A stretch of DNA of 14,364 nucleotides from JAFRXK01 sp045603305 (GTDB lineage Bacteria > Bacillota > Clostridia > Lachnospirales > Lachnospiraceae). Each line of letters begins with the position of its first letter. Within the stretch, counting starts at the first letter, position 1. The position numbers and the translations under genes were made by a program. Shown here piece after piece: positions 7,101 to 13,702 of the stretch. Location of the stretch: assembly GCA_045603305.1 (NCBI GenBank), contig JAZULV010000138.1, positions 1-14,364 of the forward strand, written 5' to 3'. Under the pieces are notes generated by a model. That model was not told the origin of the DNA. It worked only from the letters and a program-made list of their open reading frames with translations, and did no database searches.

Positions 7101-8565
7101 CAAGGTATATGCGGACGGCGGAAGATACAACCTTAACTGGTTTGAACTTGTAAAGGGCGCAGGAAGCAGCGTGGAAACAACTACAGCAGCACCAACAGAA
7201 GCACCAACCGAGGCACCAACCCAGGCTCCTGTGGCAGGCGACAGCATCCACATCGAGGCAGAGAATTACGATTCAATGTCAGGAGTAGCCCTCAGAGGAA
7301 CCTATGACCAGGGAACAGATGTACTTAAGAGCGTAGATGCAGGCGACTGGATGATTTATACAGTAAACGTTGCCACAGCAGGCACTTACAGATTTGATGT
7401 AAGAGCAGCAAGAGTAGATGCAGGCACAAGTGTCTTAAGCCTCATGGAAAATGATAGCGTAATAGCAACAGTAAACGTAGGCGCAACAGGCAGCTGGTCA
7501 ACCTTCAGTGAGTTCTATGGAACAGAGGTATACTTAAGTGCAGGAAGCCATACCTTCAAGGTATATGCAGATGGCGGAAGATATAACCTTAACTGGTTCG
7601 AGCTTACAAACCTTGCAGCAGGAGAGGAAGAGTCAACAGAGACTCCTGTAGCAGGCGAGAGTGTACATATCGAGGCAGAAGAATATACATCAATGTCAGG
7701 CGTAGCCCTCAGAGGCACCTATGACCAGGGAACAGACGTGCTTAGCAGCGTAGATGCAGGCGATTACATGATTTACAGTGTAAAGATTCCGGCATCAGGC
7801 ATCTACAGATTTGATGTAAGAGCAGCAAGAAGTGATGCAGGATCAAGTTTATTAAGTCTTCTGGAGAATGATACTGTAATAGCAACAGTAAGCGTAGCGT
7901 GTACAGGTGGCTGGTCAACCTTTGCTGAGTTTGAGGGTACTCAGGTGTATCTTACAGCTGGAAACCATACCTTTATGGTATATGCAAATGGTGGAAGATA
8001 CAATATTAACTGGTTTGAGCTTACAAATATCTCTGTAGACAGTGAGCAGCCTTCAACAGAGGAAGTAACTACAGAAGAAGCTACCACAGAAGAGGTTGGT
8101 AAGGATAACTTTGTGGAGTTTGAAGGTGAAGAGGAAACAGAAGCATCAACAGAGTCACCGACAGAAGAGACAACCGTTTATGTACCAACATATACCGGCG
8201 GATATGATCTTGTTGTAACTGATATTTCGTGGGATTCATCTAGTGCTGTAGCAGGTTCTCAGATAGTATTTACAGCGACAGTAATGAATGATGGTGACAC
8301 AGATATTCCGGCAGGTACTATTATAGGTTTCCAGATACAGGTTGATGGAAATACCAGAAGCATTACATGGTGTGATTCATACAGTGGTGGACTTAAGGCT
8401 GGAGAATCAATTGAACTTACATGTAATGGTGGAACAAATGGTAACTATTGGACTGCAACAAGCGGAACACATTCAGTAATGGCATGGATTGATGACGTTA
8501 ATAGACTTATATCAGAGGTTGACGAAAACAATAATCAGTATACAGAAACAATTATAATTAATTAA
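4171..8565 (+). CDS. Secreted multi-modular carbohydrate-binding protein (Cthe_2159-like, CARDB, 4x CBM6-like)
   Basis: This 1464-residue exported protein probably binds polysaccharide; no catalytic domain is recognised. The signal peptide is 1-31 (Lys/Arg-rich start, hydrophobic core, AFA cleavage). Residues about 32-530 resemble the Cthe_2159 beta-helix family, known for binding cellulose and pectic acid, with repeats such as GDDGIDSD and DEGVETKGD, then a Gly/Gln-rich tail (481-515). CARDB domain 1 is at 573-694. CBM6-like modules are at 735-858, 872-996, 1025-1147 and 1164-1286. CARDB domain 2 is at 1343-1464. Thr/Pro/Ala-rich or Glu-rich linkers join them. No LPXTG, SLH or dockerin anchor is visible. 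I chose the ATG at 4171 because AGGAGG (4155-4160) precedes it and the signal peptide begins there; a GTG at 4111 would lie about at the predicted transcription start. The modules suggest a role in attachment to plant cell wall or other glycans, probably under the divergent two-component system. Confidence 0.88.
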   Translation: MSTKSRRRYKGILAVLLVAVMMLSSFGSAFAATDGDSNVSSYSVSAAGDCYVNLDTLTYQLSGGSAQVITQYSDVNTFLTYYNAGTLPEIYITTFVFNGVDAAQKISKDDTTGEVTAKIITTTFININMTGSIVFTGTATDTAIGVNTNNVSGNINIILNGVNITSTSSTPAIMVYNKDITYTGCKVTIKTVSDTYNYLNGGKLKKTSTMSSDKVNQYTSASSIYSDTSDGYYYVYTADEVSKILFASETADSEDISDGDPYTFYKLSGAVGSDIDLYFEGYGYLEINSLGDEGVETKGDINFTGGTGDYKITSYDDALNASTSGTDIYINVNSLVASVNTDADEGDGIDSNGTIHVEGGTICAFAHPTSGDDGIDSDNGTYLNGGNVIATGNMSVTASNNSAQDFMGLTFSSQQAAGTVVCITDTTGAPLAAFKSGRTFTTLLYSSPLLTKSTYYVYKNGTVSGTGVSGFYTDNVTHTGGTQQQYSGTGSQGGQMGGRPGQQGGNSSSSGGSYQFTITSSQHTFSGVSDYQGTAVETTAAATQAQTTQATTQTPVSTEAATQATTSSAGVTGGYDLIVTDIAWGNTAISAGTAVAWTVTVKNNGDADIPSGTIIGYQVQVDGSTAVITWCDSYSGGLKSGESVELTTNGGTSGNTWTATNGTHSVMAWVDDVNRFPNEVNENNNQYTISLTVPYVPVVETAAPTTATPTTAAPTTAAPTTEAPTQAPSSDACPTVHIEAEDFASQSGIEIASKVYEGSQFINSIGNGDSATYNVELLGTGNYTIALRASTTYTGYRAVEVYVDGEYKTTVTISSTGAWATFNTFESEELYLTKGSHSVTLKAVGGGYNINWIEFIGNESEEETQPGDDSDVTIHIEAENYDSMSGVALRGTYDQGTDVLKSVDAGDWMIYTVNIESAGNYAFVARAARVDGGTSVLSLIEDGKTIASINVGTTGSWSTFAEFTGTSAYLTAGTHTLKVYADGGRYNLNWFELVKGAGSSVETTTAAPTEAPTEAPTQAPVAGDSIHIEAENYDSMSGVALRGTYDQGTDVLKSVDAGDWMIYTVNVATAGTYRFDVRAARVDAGTSVLSLMENDSVIATVNVGATGSWSTFSEFYGTEVYLSAGSHTFKVYADGGRYNLNWFELTNLAAGEEESTETPVAGESVHIEAEEYTSMSGVALRGTYDQGTDVLSSVDAGDYMIYSVKIPASGIYRFDVRAARSDAGSSLLSLLENDTVIATVSVACTGGWSTFAEFEGTQVYLTAGNHTFMVYANGGRYNINWFELTNISVDSEQPSTEEVTTEEATTEEVGKDNFVEFEGEEETEASTESPTEETTVYVPTYTGGYDLVVTDISWDSSSAVAGSQIVFTATVMNDGDTDIPAGTIIGFQIQVDGNTRSITWCDSYSGGLKAGESIELTCNGGTNGNYWTATSGTHSVMAWIDDVNRLISEVDENNNQYTETIIIN
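6277..6351 (+). repeat. 15-bp tandem repeat encoding an APTTA-type linker
   Basis: Five units of a 15-bp repeat (consensus GCACCAACAACAGCA) encode APTTA, TPTTA, APTTA, APTTE and APTQA between CARDB domain 1 and the first CBM6-like module. The first four units are nearly identical and the last is diverged. This is a flexible, probably glycosylation-prone linker. Copy number could change by slippage without shifting the frame. Confidence 0.85.
6784..8028 (+). repeat. Three tandem CBM6-like coding repeats
   Basis: The units at 6784-7158, 7243-7611 and 7660-8028 encode modules sharing SMSGVALRGTYDQGTDVL. Long stretches of units 1 and 2 are identical or differ only at silent positions, indicating recent duplication or gene conversion. 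Unit 3 is more diverged. The preceding module at 6373-6744 belongs to the same fold but lacks this shared stretch. Confidence 0.85.
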
Positions 8566-8581
8566 TAAACTAGTATAATAT

Positions 8582-8624
8582 AAGGATGTCTGAAATGTAA
8601 AAACATTTTGGGCATCCTTTTTTT
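8582..8624 (+). terminator. Rho-independent terminator of the secreted protein gene
   Basis: The arms at 8582-8597 and 8604-8619 can form a 16-bp stem that includes a few G-U pairs, with a 6-nt A-rich loop. Seven T residues follow at 8618-8624. It begins 16 bp after the stop codon and separates the secreted protein from the next operon. Confidence 0.9.
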
Positions 8625-8645
8625 AGGCTATTCTATTTTATATAT

Positions 8646-8673
8646 TTGTGATAAAATTAGAAACAAGTATTAT
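8646..8673 (+). promoter_or_regulatory. Predicted promoter of the SIMPL-xth-ABC-F-traX operon
   Basis: TTGTGA (8646-8651) and TATTAT (8668-8673) are separated by 16 bp, directly after the preceding terminator and about 35 bp before the SIMPL start codon. The match is moderate and the region is AT-rich. Confidence 0.4.
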
Positions 8674-8707
8674 TAATGTTATTTTGTTTACTAGGGGGTA
8701 CGCTATT

Positions 8708-9367
8708 ATGAAGAGAACTATAAAAGTAACAGGCAAAGGGAAATTATCAGTTAAACCGGATTTAATCCAGCTTTCACTTAACTTATCAGATGTACAGGAT
8801 ACTTATGAGGCAGCTTTGGAGCAGTCATCTAAGCAGACAGAAGAGTTGAGAGGATGTTTTGAGAGCCTTGGATTTGCGAGAACTGATTTAAAGACAGTTT
8901 CTTTCAATGTAGATACTAAGTATGAAAGTTATACCGATGATAACAGACAATGGAAGCAGAAGTTTGTAGGCTACGAATTCAGACATTCACTGAAGCTGGA
9001 GTTTGATGCGGACAATGATCTTCTTGGCAGTGTGCTTTATGCGCTGGCCAAGTGCAGTGTTTCACCGGAGTTTAATATAAGGTATACTGTGAAAGATCCT
9101 GAGAGTGCAAAGAATGAGCTTCTTGCTAAAGCAGTGGCAGATTCAAAGGAGAAGGCAGAAGTTTTAGCGAAGGCTGCAGGAGTTGAGCTTGATGAGATAG
9201 TTAATATTGATTATTCCTGGGGAGAGATTAGTATTATGAGTCAGCCTGTGAACAGAATGTTGACTTGTGCGAAGGGAACTGCTGATGAAGCAGGCTACAA
9301 TATTGATATTGAGCCGGAGGATATTAATATTACGGATACAGTAACAGTGGTATGGGAGATCGACTAG
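8708..9367 (+). CDS. SIMPL-domain protein (DUF541/YggE family)
   Basis: This 219-residue protein matches the SIMPL (DUF541) family throughout: an N-terminal VTGKGKLSVKPDLIQLSLNLS strand pattern, a central YEFRHSLKLEF stretch, and a C-terminal region ending ITDTVTVVWEI. E. coli YggE of this family is periplasmic and lowers reactive oxygen species; the biochemical activity is unknown. This copy starts directly at the domain (MKRTIKVTGKG) with no signal peptide, so it should be cytoplasmic. I chose the ATG at 8708, behind AGGGGG (8693-8698), over an upstream in-frame GTG at 8648. It heads a probable operon, with exodeoxyribonuclease III starting 4 bp after its stop codon. Confidence 0.85.
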   Translation: MKRTIKVTGKGKLSVKPDLIQLSLNLSDVQDTYEAALEQSSKQTEELRGCFESLGFARTDLKTVSFNVDTKYESYTDDNRQWKQKFVGYEFRHSLKLEFDADNDLLGSVLYALAKCSVSPEFNIRYTVKDPESAKNELLAKAVADSKEKAEVLAKAAGVELDEIVNIDYSWGEISIMSQPVNRMLTCAKGTADEAGYNIDIEPEDINITDTVTVVWEID

Positions 9368-9371
9368 TATT

Positions 9372-10130
9372 ATGAAGAAATTAATTTCATGGAATGTTAA
9401 CGGACTTAGGGCTTGTGTCACTAAGGGATTTATGGAGTATTTTAATGAAGCGGATGCAGATTTTTTCTGTATTCAGGAGAGCAAGCTGCAGGAAGGGCAG
9501 ATTGAACTTGATATGCCCGGATACTATGGCTACTGGAACTATGCTGAGAAGAAGGGGTATTCGGGAACGGCTATATTTGCGAAGGAAGAACCATTAAGTG
9601 TAAGGCTTGGCATAGGTATTGAGCAGCACGATAAAGAGGGCAGAGTAATTACCTTAGAATATAATGATTATTATATTGTTACCTGTTATACGCCTAACTC
9701 CCAGAACGAGCTGGCGAGACTGGACTATCGCATGGAGTGGGAGGACGCTTTCAGGGATTACCTTAAAGGTCTTGAAAAGGACAAACCGGTGATTTTTTGC
9801 GGAGACCTTAATGTTGCTCACAAGGAGATTGATCTTAAGAATCCTAAGACTAACAGAAGAAATGCGGGCTTTACTGATGAAGAAAGAGAAAAGTTCAGTG
9901 TGCTGTTGGATAGTGGATTTGTTGATACTTTTAGATATTTTTATCCTGACAAGGAAGAGATATATTCCTGGTGGTCTTATCGCTTTAAGGCGAGGGAGAA
10001 GAATGCAGGCTGGCGTATTGATTACTTCTGCGTGTCCGAATGTCTTAAGGACAAGTTAATCAGTGCATCTATTCATACAGAAGTTTTAGGCTCAGACCAT
10101 TGTCCGGTGGAGCTTTGCATTGATTTATAA
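9372..10130 (+). CDS. xth: Exodeoxyribonuclease III (AP endonuclease)
   Basis: This 252-residue enzyme of the Xth/ExoA/APE1 family incises DNA at abasic sites and removes 3'-blocking groups during base excision repair, with Mg2+ in the cytoplasm. All signature residues are present: WNVNG (7-11), metal ligand Glu36 in QES, Tyr106 in YTPN, the catalytic GDLN motif (Asp145, Asn147), WRIDYF near 214-219 and the C-terminal SDHCP (Asp242, His243). Length is normal. The ribosome binding site (GGGAGA) lies inside the end of the SIMPL gene, 4 bp upstream, so the two are cotranscribed. Pairing with a SIMPL protein fits defence against oxidative damage, which is an inference from context. The Bacillus-type name would be exoA. 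Confidence 0.95.
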   Translation: MKKLISWNVNGLRACVTKGFMEYFNEADADFFCIQESKLQEGQIELDMPGYYGYWNYAEKKGYSGTAIFAKEEPLSVRLGIGIEQHDKEGRVITLEYNDYYIVTCYTPNSQNELARLDYRMEWEDAFRDYLKGLEKDKPVIFCGDLNVAHKEIDLKNPKTNRRNAGFTDEEREKFSVLLDSGFVDTFRYFYPDKEEIYSWWSYRFKAREKNAGWRIDYFCVSECLKDKLISASIHTEVLGSDHCPVELCIDL

Positions 10131-10165
10131 TTTTATTTTTGAAACATATTAATTGGAGCTTGATA

Positions 10166-11968
10166 ATGAATTTACTGACTATAGAGAACATGTCCAAACA
10201 GTACACTGAGCGTATGTTATTTGACAACGTAAGCTTTAGTGTCAATGAGGGCGACAAGATTGGAATTATTGGTATAAATGGTACAGGAAAGTCTACCCTG
10301 CTTAAGATTATTGCAGGCATTGAGACACCGGATGAGGGAAGTGTGGTTATGGGCAATGGTTTGGCTGTGCGATATTTATCCCAGTCACCGGTGTTTGAGG
10401 AGGATGAGACAGTACTTGAAGCGGTTGTCAGAGGCAATGCCCATCCTGATGAAGCCTGGAGCATAGAAAGTGATGCCAAGACAGTACTTACAAAGCTGGG
10501 CATAGTGGATTTTAACGAGAAGGTATCGGTGTTGTCCGGTGGACAGAGAAAGAGAGTGGCACTTGCTTCTACTATACTTTCTAAGGCTGATATACTTATA
10601 CTGGATGAGCCGACCAACCATTTAGATGGCGAGATGGCTTCCTGGCTGGAAGATTATCTTAATAAATTTAAAGGGGCATTAGTGCTTGTTACCCATGACC
10701 GATATTTCTTAGACAGTGTGACTAACTGTATAGTTGAGATTGATAAGGGGTCGCTTTATCGTTATCAGGAGAATTATTCAGGTTTTCTTAAGCTTAAAGC
10801 AGAGCGAGAAGAGATGGCGATTGCCAGTGAGCGTAAGCGTCAGTCTATCTTAAGAAAAGAAATTGCCTGGATTATGCGAGGTGCAAGAGCCCGTTCCACA
10901 AAGCAGAAGGCTCACATACAAAGATATGAGGCTCTTCGCGATATGAAGGGACCGGAGTTTGACAGAAGTGTTGAGTTACAGTCAGTAGAAAGCCGCCTTG
11001 GAAGAACTACTGTAGAGATTGATAATATTAGCAAAAGCTATGGTGACAAGCTTCTGTTTAAAGACTTTACTTATTACTTTTTGAAAACAGACCGAGTAGG
11101 AATTGTAGGTCATAATGGCTGCGGAAAGTCCACACTTATTAAGATTATCAATGGTATTGTCGAGCCGGACAGCGGCAGTGTTACCATAGGTCAGACAGTA
11201 AAGATTGGCTATTTCTCTCAGGAGAATGAGTATCTGGACAATGATTTAAGGGTAATTGATTATGTAAGGGAGACTGCGGAGTATGTTAGGACTAAGGATG
11301 GACTGGTGAGTGCTTCTGCAATGCTGGAGAAGTTCCTTTTTCCGTCATCAGTTCAGTACACTAAGATTGAGAAGCTTTCCGGTGGAGAGAAGCGCAGATT
11401 ATATCTGTTAAATGTACTTATGAGTGCGCCAAATGTACTTATACTTGACGAGCCGACCAATGATTTGGACATTACTACTTTAACTATACTGGAGGACTAT
11501 CTTGACAGTTTTCCGGGAATTGTGATAGCAGTTTCTCACGACAGATATTTTCTTGACAGAACCTGCACAAGAATATTTGCTTTTGAAGAGAGCGGAGTAA
11601 TTCGCCAGTACGAGGGCGGATACACCGACTATGAGCAGAAGGTTGCTGAGAAAAATTTAAAGGCTTCTTCAGAAGTAAAACCGGTGGCAGAACCGAAGGA
11701 AAAGAAAGAGTATGTAAGGACTCATACAAAGAAGCTTAAGTTTACCTTTGCTGAGCAGAGAGACTATGAGAATATAGAGTCAGAGATAGTAGAGCTTGAA
11801 AGCAAGATAGAAGAGCTGGATTCTGAGATAGATGCAGTAGCGAGCGATTACAGTAAGCTGAACAAATTACTCAAAGAAAAAGAAGAGACAGAGGCGAAGC
11901 TGGAAGAGCGAATGGACAGGTGGATGTATCTTGAGGAGCTTGCAGCTAAAATTGCCGAGGGAGTTTAA
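10166..11968 (+). CDS. ABC-F family ATPase, Uup-like
   Basis: This is a 600-residue soluble protein with tandem ABC ATPase domains. Domain 1 has Walker A 36-44 (GINGTGKST), LSGGQ 123-127, Walker B with Glu148 and switch His177. The linker (about 205-265) includes RSTKQKAHIQRYE, as in Uup. Domain 2 has Walker A 315-323 (GHNGCGKST), LSGGE 404-408 and a Walker B LILDEPTNDLD (425-435). A basic tether leads to a C-terminal coiled coil (about 525-595), which in E. coli Uup binds DNA. All ATPase motifs look intact, unlike the other ABC-F protein in this window. Family members act on ribosomes or on branched DNA intermediates; which applies here cannot be read from sequence. The ATG at 10166 follows GGAG by 7 nt and is preferred to a TTG at 10139. 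It lies 35 bp after xth with no intervening terminator. Confidence 0.92.
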   Translation: MNLLTIENMSKQYTERMLFDNVSFSVNEGDKIGIIGINGTGKSTLLKIIAGIETPDEGSVVMGNGLAVRYLSQSPVFEEDETVLEAVVRGNAHPDEAWSIESDAKTVLTKLGIVDFNEKVSVLSGGQRKRVALASTILSKADILILDEPTNHLDGEMASWLEDYLNKFKGALVLVTHDRYFLDSVTNCIVEIDKGSLYRYQENYSGFLKLKAEREEMAIASERKRQSILRKEIAWIMRGARARSTKQKAHIQRYEALRDMKGPEFDRSVELQSVESRLGRTTVEIDNISKSYGDKLLFKDFTYYFLKTDRVGIVGHNGCGKSTLIKIINGIVEPDSGSVTIGQTVKIGYFSQENEYLDNDLRVIDYVRETAEYVRTKDGLVSASAMLEKFLFPSSVQYTKIEKLSGGEKRRLYLLNVLMSAPNVLILDEPTNDLDITTLTILEDYLDSFPGIVIAVSHDRYFLDRTCTRIFAFEESGVIRQYEGGYTDYEQKVAEKNLKASSEVKPVAEPKEKKEYVRTHTKKLKFTFAEQRDYENIESEIVELESKIEELDSEIDAVASDYSKLNKLLKEKEETEAKLEERMDRWMYLEELAAKIAEGV

Positions 11969-11970
11969 GT

Positions 11971-12648
11971 ATGATTGATAATTTTATTAATAAATTCGGG
12001 CTGACTTCCTTTCAGCTGAAATTGATAGCGATAATAACCATGACCATAGATCACGTTGGTCTTACGCTTATGGGTGGAAGTGAATATTACAGTATATGTC
12101 GTATTATTGGAAGAATTGCCTTTCCGATATACTGCTTTCTTATCGCTGAGGGTTTTGTACGAACAAAAGATGTTAAAAAGTATGCACTAAGGCTGCTTAT
12201 ATTTGCTTTTGTTTCAGAGATACCATTTAATCTGATGCTTACCGGCAGACTGTTTACTTTTGAATATCAGAATGTGTTTTTTACACTTCTGTTAGGGCTT
12301 TTGCTGCTGTGCTGGTACTCATTTTTTAATGCAAAGAACCATATGGTTGTTGCCCTGTTAGGCGTGCCTGCATTTATGGCAATAGCACATTTGCTTAATA
12401 CTGATTACTCCTGGTGGGGTGTTATGCTTATATTCCTGTTCTACGCCTTTAAGGACAATAAGCTTATGTCGGCACTGTTTGCCGGTGCATCAATGCTGCT
12501 TTACGGAGGTACGGAGAAATATGCAGTGCTTTCACTTGCTCCGATACTTTTGTACAATGGCAAGAAGGGAAGAAGCATGAAGTACTTCTTTTATGTGTAT
12601 TATCCGCTACATATATTGGTGTTGTGTGCATTGCGGTATGTGTTATAA
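11971..12648 (+). CDS. TraX-family integral membrane protein
   Basis: This 225-residue, very hydrophobic protein has about eight predicted membrane segments. It carries conserved TraX-family blocks: LKLIAIITMTIDHVG (17-31), GRIAFPIYCFLIAEGF (47-62), RLLIFAFVSEIPFN (74-87) and QNVFFTLLLGLL (100-111). F-plasmid TraX acetylates pilin. Chromosomal Firmicute homologues are common and not tied to conjugation, so a membrane acyltransferase role on some surface molecule is the best guess. No other conjugation gene is present here. The start is 2 bp after the ABC-F stop, with GAGGGAG inside the ABC-F coding end, so expression is coupled. It is the last gene before a strong terminator. Confidence 0.85.
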   Translation: MIDNFINKFGLTSFQLKLIAIITMTIDHVGLTLMGGSEYYSICRIIGRIAFPIYCFLIAEGFVRTKDVKKYALRLLIFAFVSEIPFNLMLTGRLFTFEYQNVFFTLLLGLLLLCWYSFFNAKNHMVVALLGVPAFMAIAHLLNTDYSWWGVMLIFLFYAFKDNKLMSALFAGASMLLYGGTEKYAVLSLAPILLYNGKKGRSMKYFFYVYYPLHILVLCALRYVL

Positions 12649-12679
12649 GATTTTGGATTGTAAATAGTGGGTATATAGT

Positions 12680-12705
12680 AAAAAGTCCGGCTCGCCGGAC
12701 TTTTT
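12680..12705. terminator. Bidirectional Rho-independent terminator
   Basis: The arms AAAAAGTCCGG (12680-12690) and CCGGACTTTTT (12695-12705) pair perfectly around a CTCG loop, giving a U-tract on both strands. It lies between the convergent traX and CPBP genes and can end both transcripts. The DNA from 12706 to 12814 shows nothing else I can name. Confidence 0.93.
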
Positions 12706-12814
12706 GTGGTTTAGTGATTATAGATAATTATGATAATAAATTGTAAGTAGTAAAGTTTTTGTGTTGATTAGTGAAACTGAAATTTGTTGGTGAGATTGAA
12801 TATCAATTTAATAC

Positions 12815-13702
12815 TCAATTCCTTTTCTTCTTTACGCATATGATGACTGCTACAATAATCATCGGAATCATACTAATGATACCGATATATGCCGGACCTA
12901 GAATTGCCATATTGGAATATTGCGGTTTTACCAAATATAAAAAGATTGTAAATGCATTGGTTGCGCCGTGCATGAGGGATGGCAACCAGATGGTCGCTGT
13001 CTTTTCATATACATAATCAAACAAAATGCCCATCATAACAGTACAGATACAAAACACAATCGGTCCGAGTACCGGTGCACCAATATATTCTTTACCATAC
13101 TCATAGCCTGCAAAAATCATAATCGGCCAGTGCCAAGCCCCCCAAATTGCGCCACCCACAATACGCCCCTTAGTAACACCAAACGTTTCCTTCAAATATG
13201 GATATAAGGCACCTCGCCAACCAATCTCTTCTCCCAAAGCCACAAACATATTGAGAAATGGTCCATATGTAATCGCCTGAATGGCAGTAATCAGTATATA
13301 CATTGGAATTGTTAAACCTTGTGCTTCTAACTGTTCCAATGCGCCGGCCTCTTCCAACATACCACGCATAGTCAAAAATTCAGAATCAAATGTATTTGGA
13401 AAAAATACGAAAAACAAAACACCACCTAGGATGCTAAGTAACGCTGGCATCCAAAGTGCAAAGAATACATAGCGAAGTTTTCCTTTCAAATGCGGTATCC
13501 ACCCCATACCTTTTAGTGGAATCCTTGCTACAAGTACACCAAGGAACGGCATAAACATGGTAATCATCAATATAACAGTAAACACCATTTGATTTCCATT
13601 ATTACTAAAAACACTTGCTATCATTTCTAAAATCCAAGCCAGCCCAAATGCGACTGCCATGTATATCACAAATTGTTTCTTACTCACATTTGTTGTTTCC
13701 AT
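12815..13702 (-). CDS. CPBP-family intramembrane glutamic endopeptidase
   Basis: This 295-residue membrane protein of the CPBP (Abi/Rce1-like) family cleaves substrates within or near the bilayer. Conserved motif 1 is EEIGWRG (Glu158, Glu159, Arg163). Motif 2 has His191 in WHWPI. The last motif has His245 and Asn249 in MHGATN. These are the catalytic and metal or water-binding positions of the family, and all are present, so the enzyme is probably active. About eight membrane segments are visible, the first at 11-31 and the last at about 270-290, followed by a KKKRN tail. The ATG overlaps the MerR stop codon by one base (TAATG), and AGGTGG lies inside the MerR end, so translation is coupled. 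The substrate is unknown; the membrane-tethered MerR protein is an obvious candidate. Other family members process peptides or mediate bacteriocin immunity. Confidence 0.9.
   Translation of the reverse strand: METTNVSKKQFVIYMAVAFGLAWILEMIASVFSNNGNQMVFTVILMITMFMPFLGVLVARIPLKGMGWIPHLKGKLRYVFFALWMPALLSILGGVLFFVFFPNTFDSEFLTMRGMLEEAGALEQLEAQGLTIPMYILITAIQAITYGPFLNMFVALGEEIGWRGALYPYLKETFGVTKGRIVGGAIWGAWHWPIMIFAGYEYGKEYIGAPVLGPIVFCICTVMMGILFDYVYEKTATIWLPSLMHGATNAFTIFLYLVKPQYSNMAILGPAYIGIISMIPMIIVAVIICVKKKRN

Noticed and set aside
8648..8707. GTG at 8648 as the start of the SIMPL protein
   Set aside because: No Shine-Dalgarno precedes it, it overlaps the likely promoter, and the added residues are not part of the family. 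The ATG at 8708 has AGGGGG upstream.
10069..10617. Open frame of 182 codons on the minus strand
   Set aside because: It lies antisense to xth and the Uup-like ABC-F gene, resembles the usual mirror frame of an ATPase domain, and has no recognisable domain or ribosome binding site.
11971..12648. TraX as evidence of a conjugative element
   Set aside because: No relaxase, coupling protein, secretion gene, integrase or attachment site is present, and the gene sits in a housekeeping-like operon. Chromosomal TraX homologues are common in Firmicutes.
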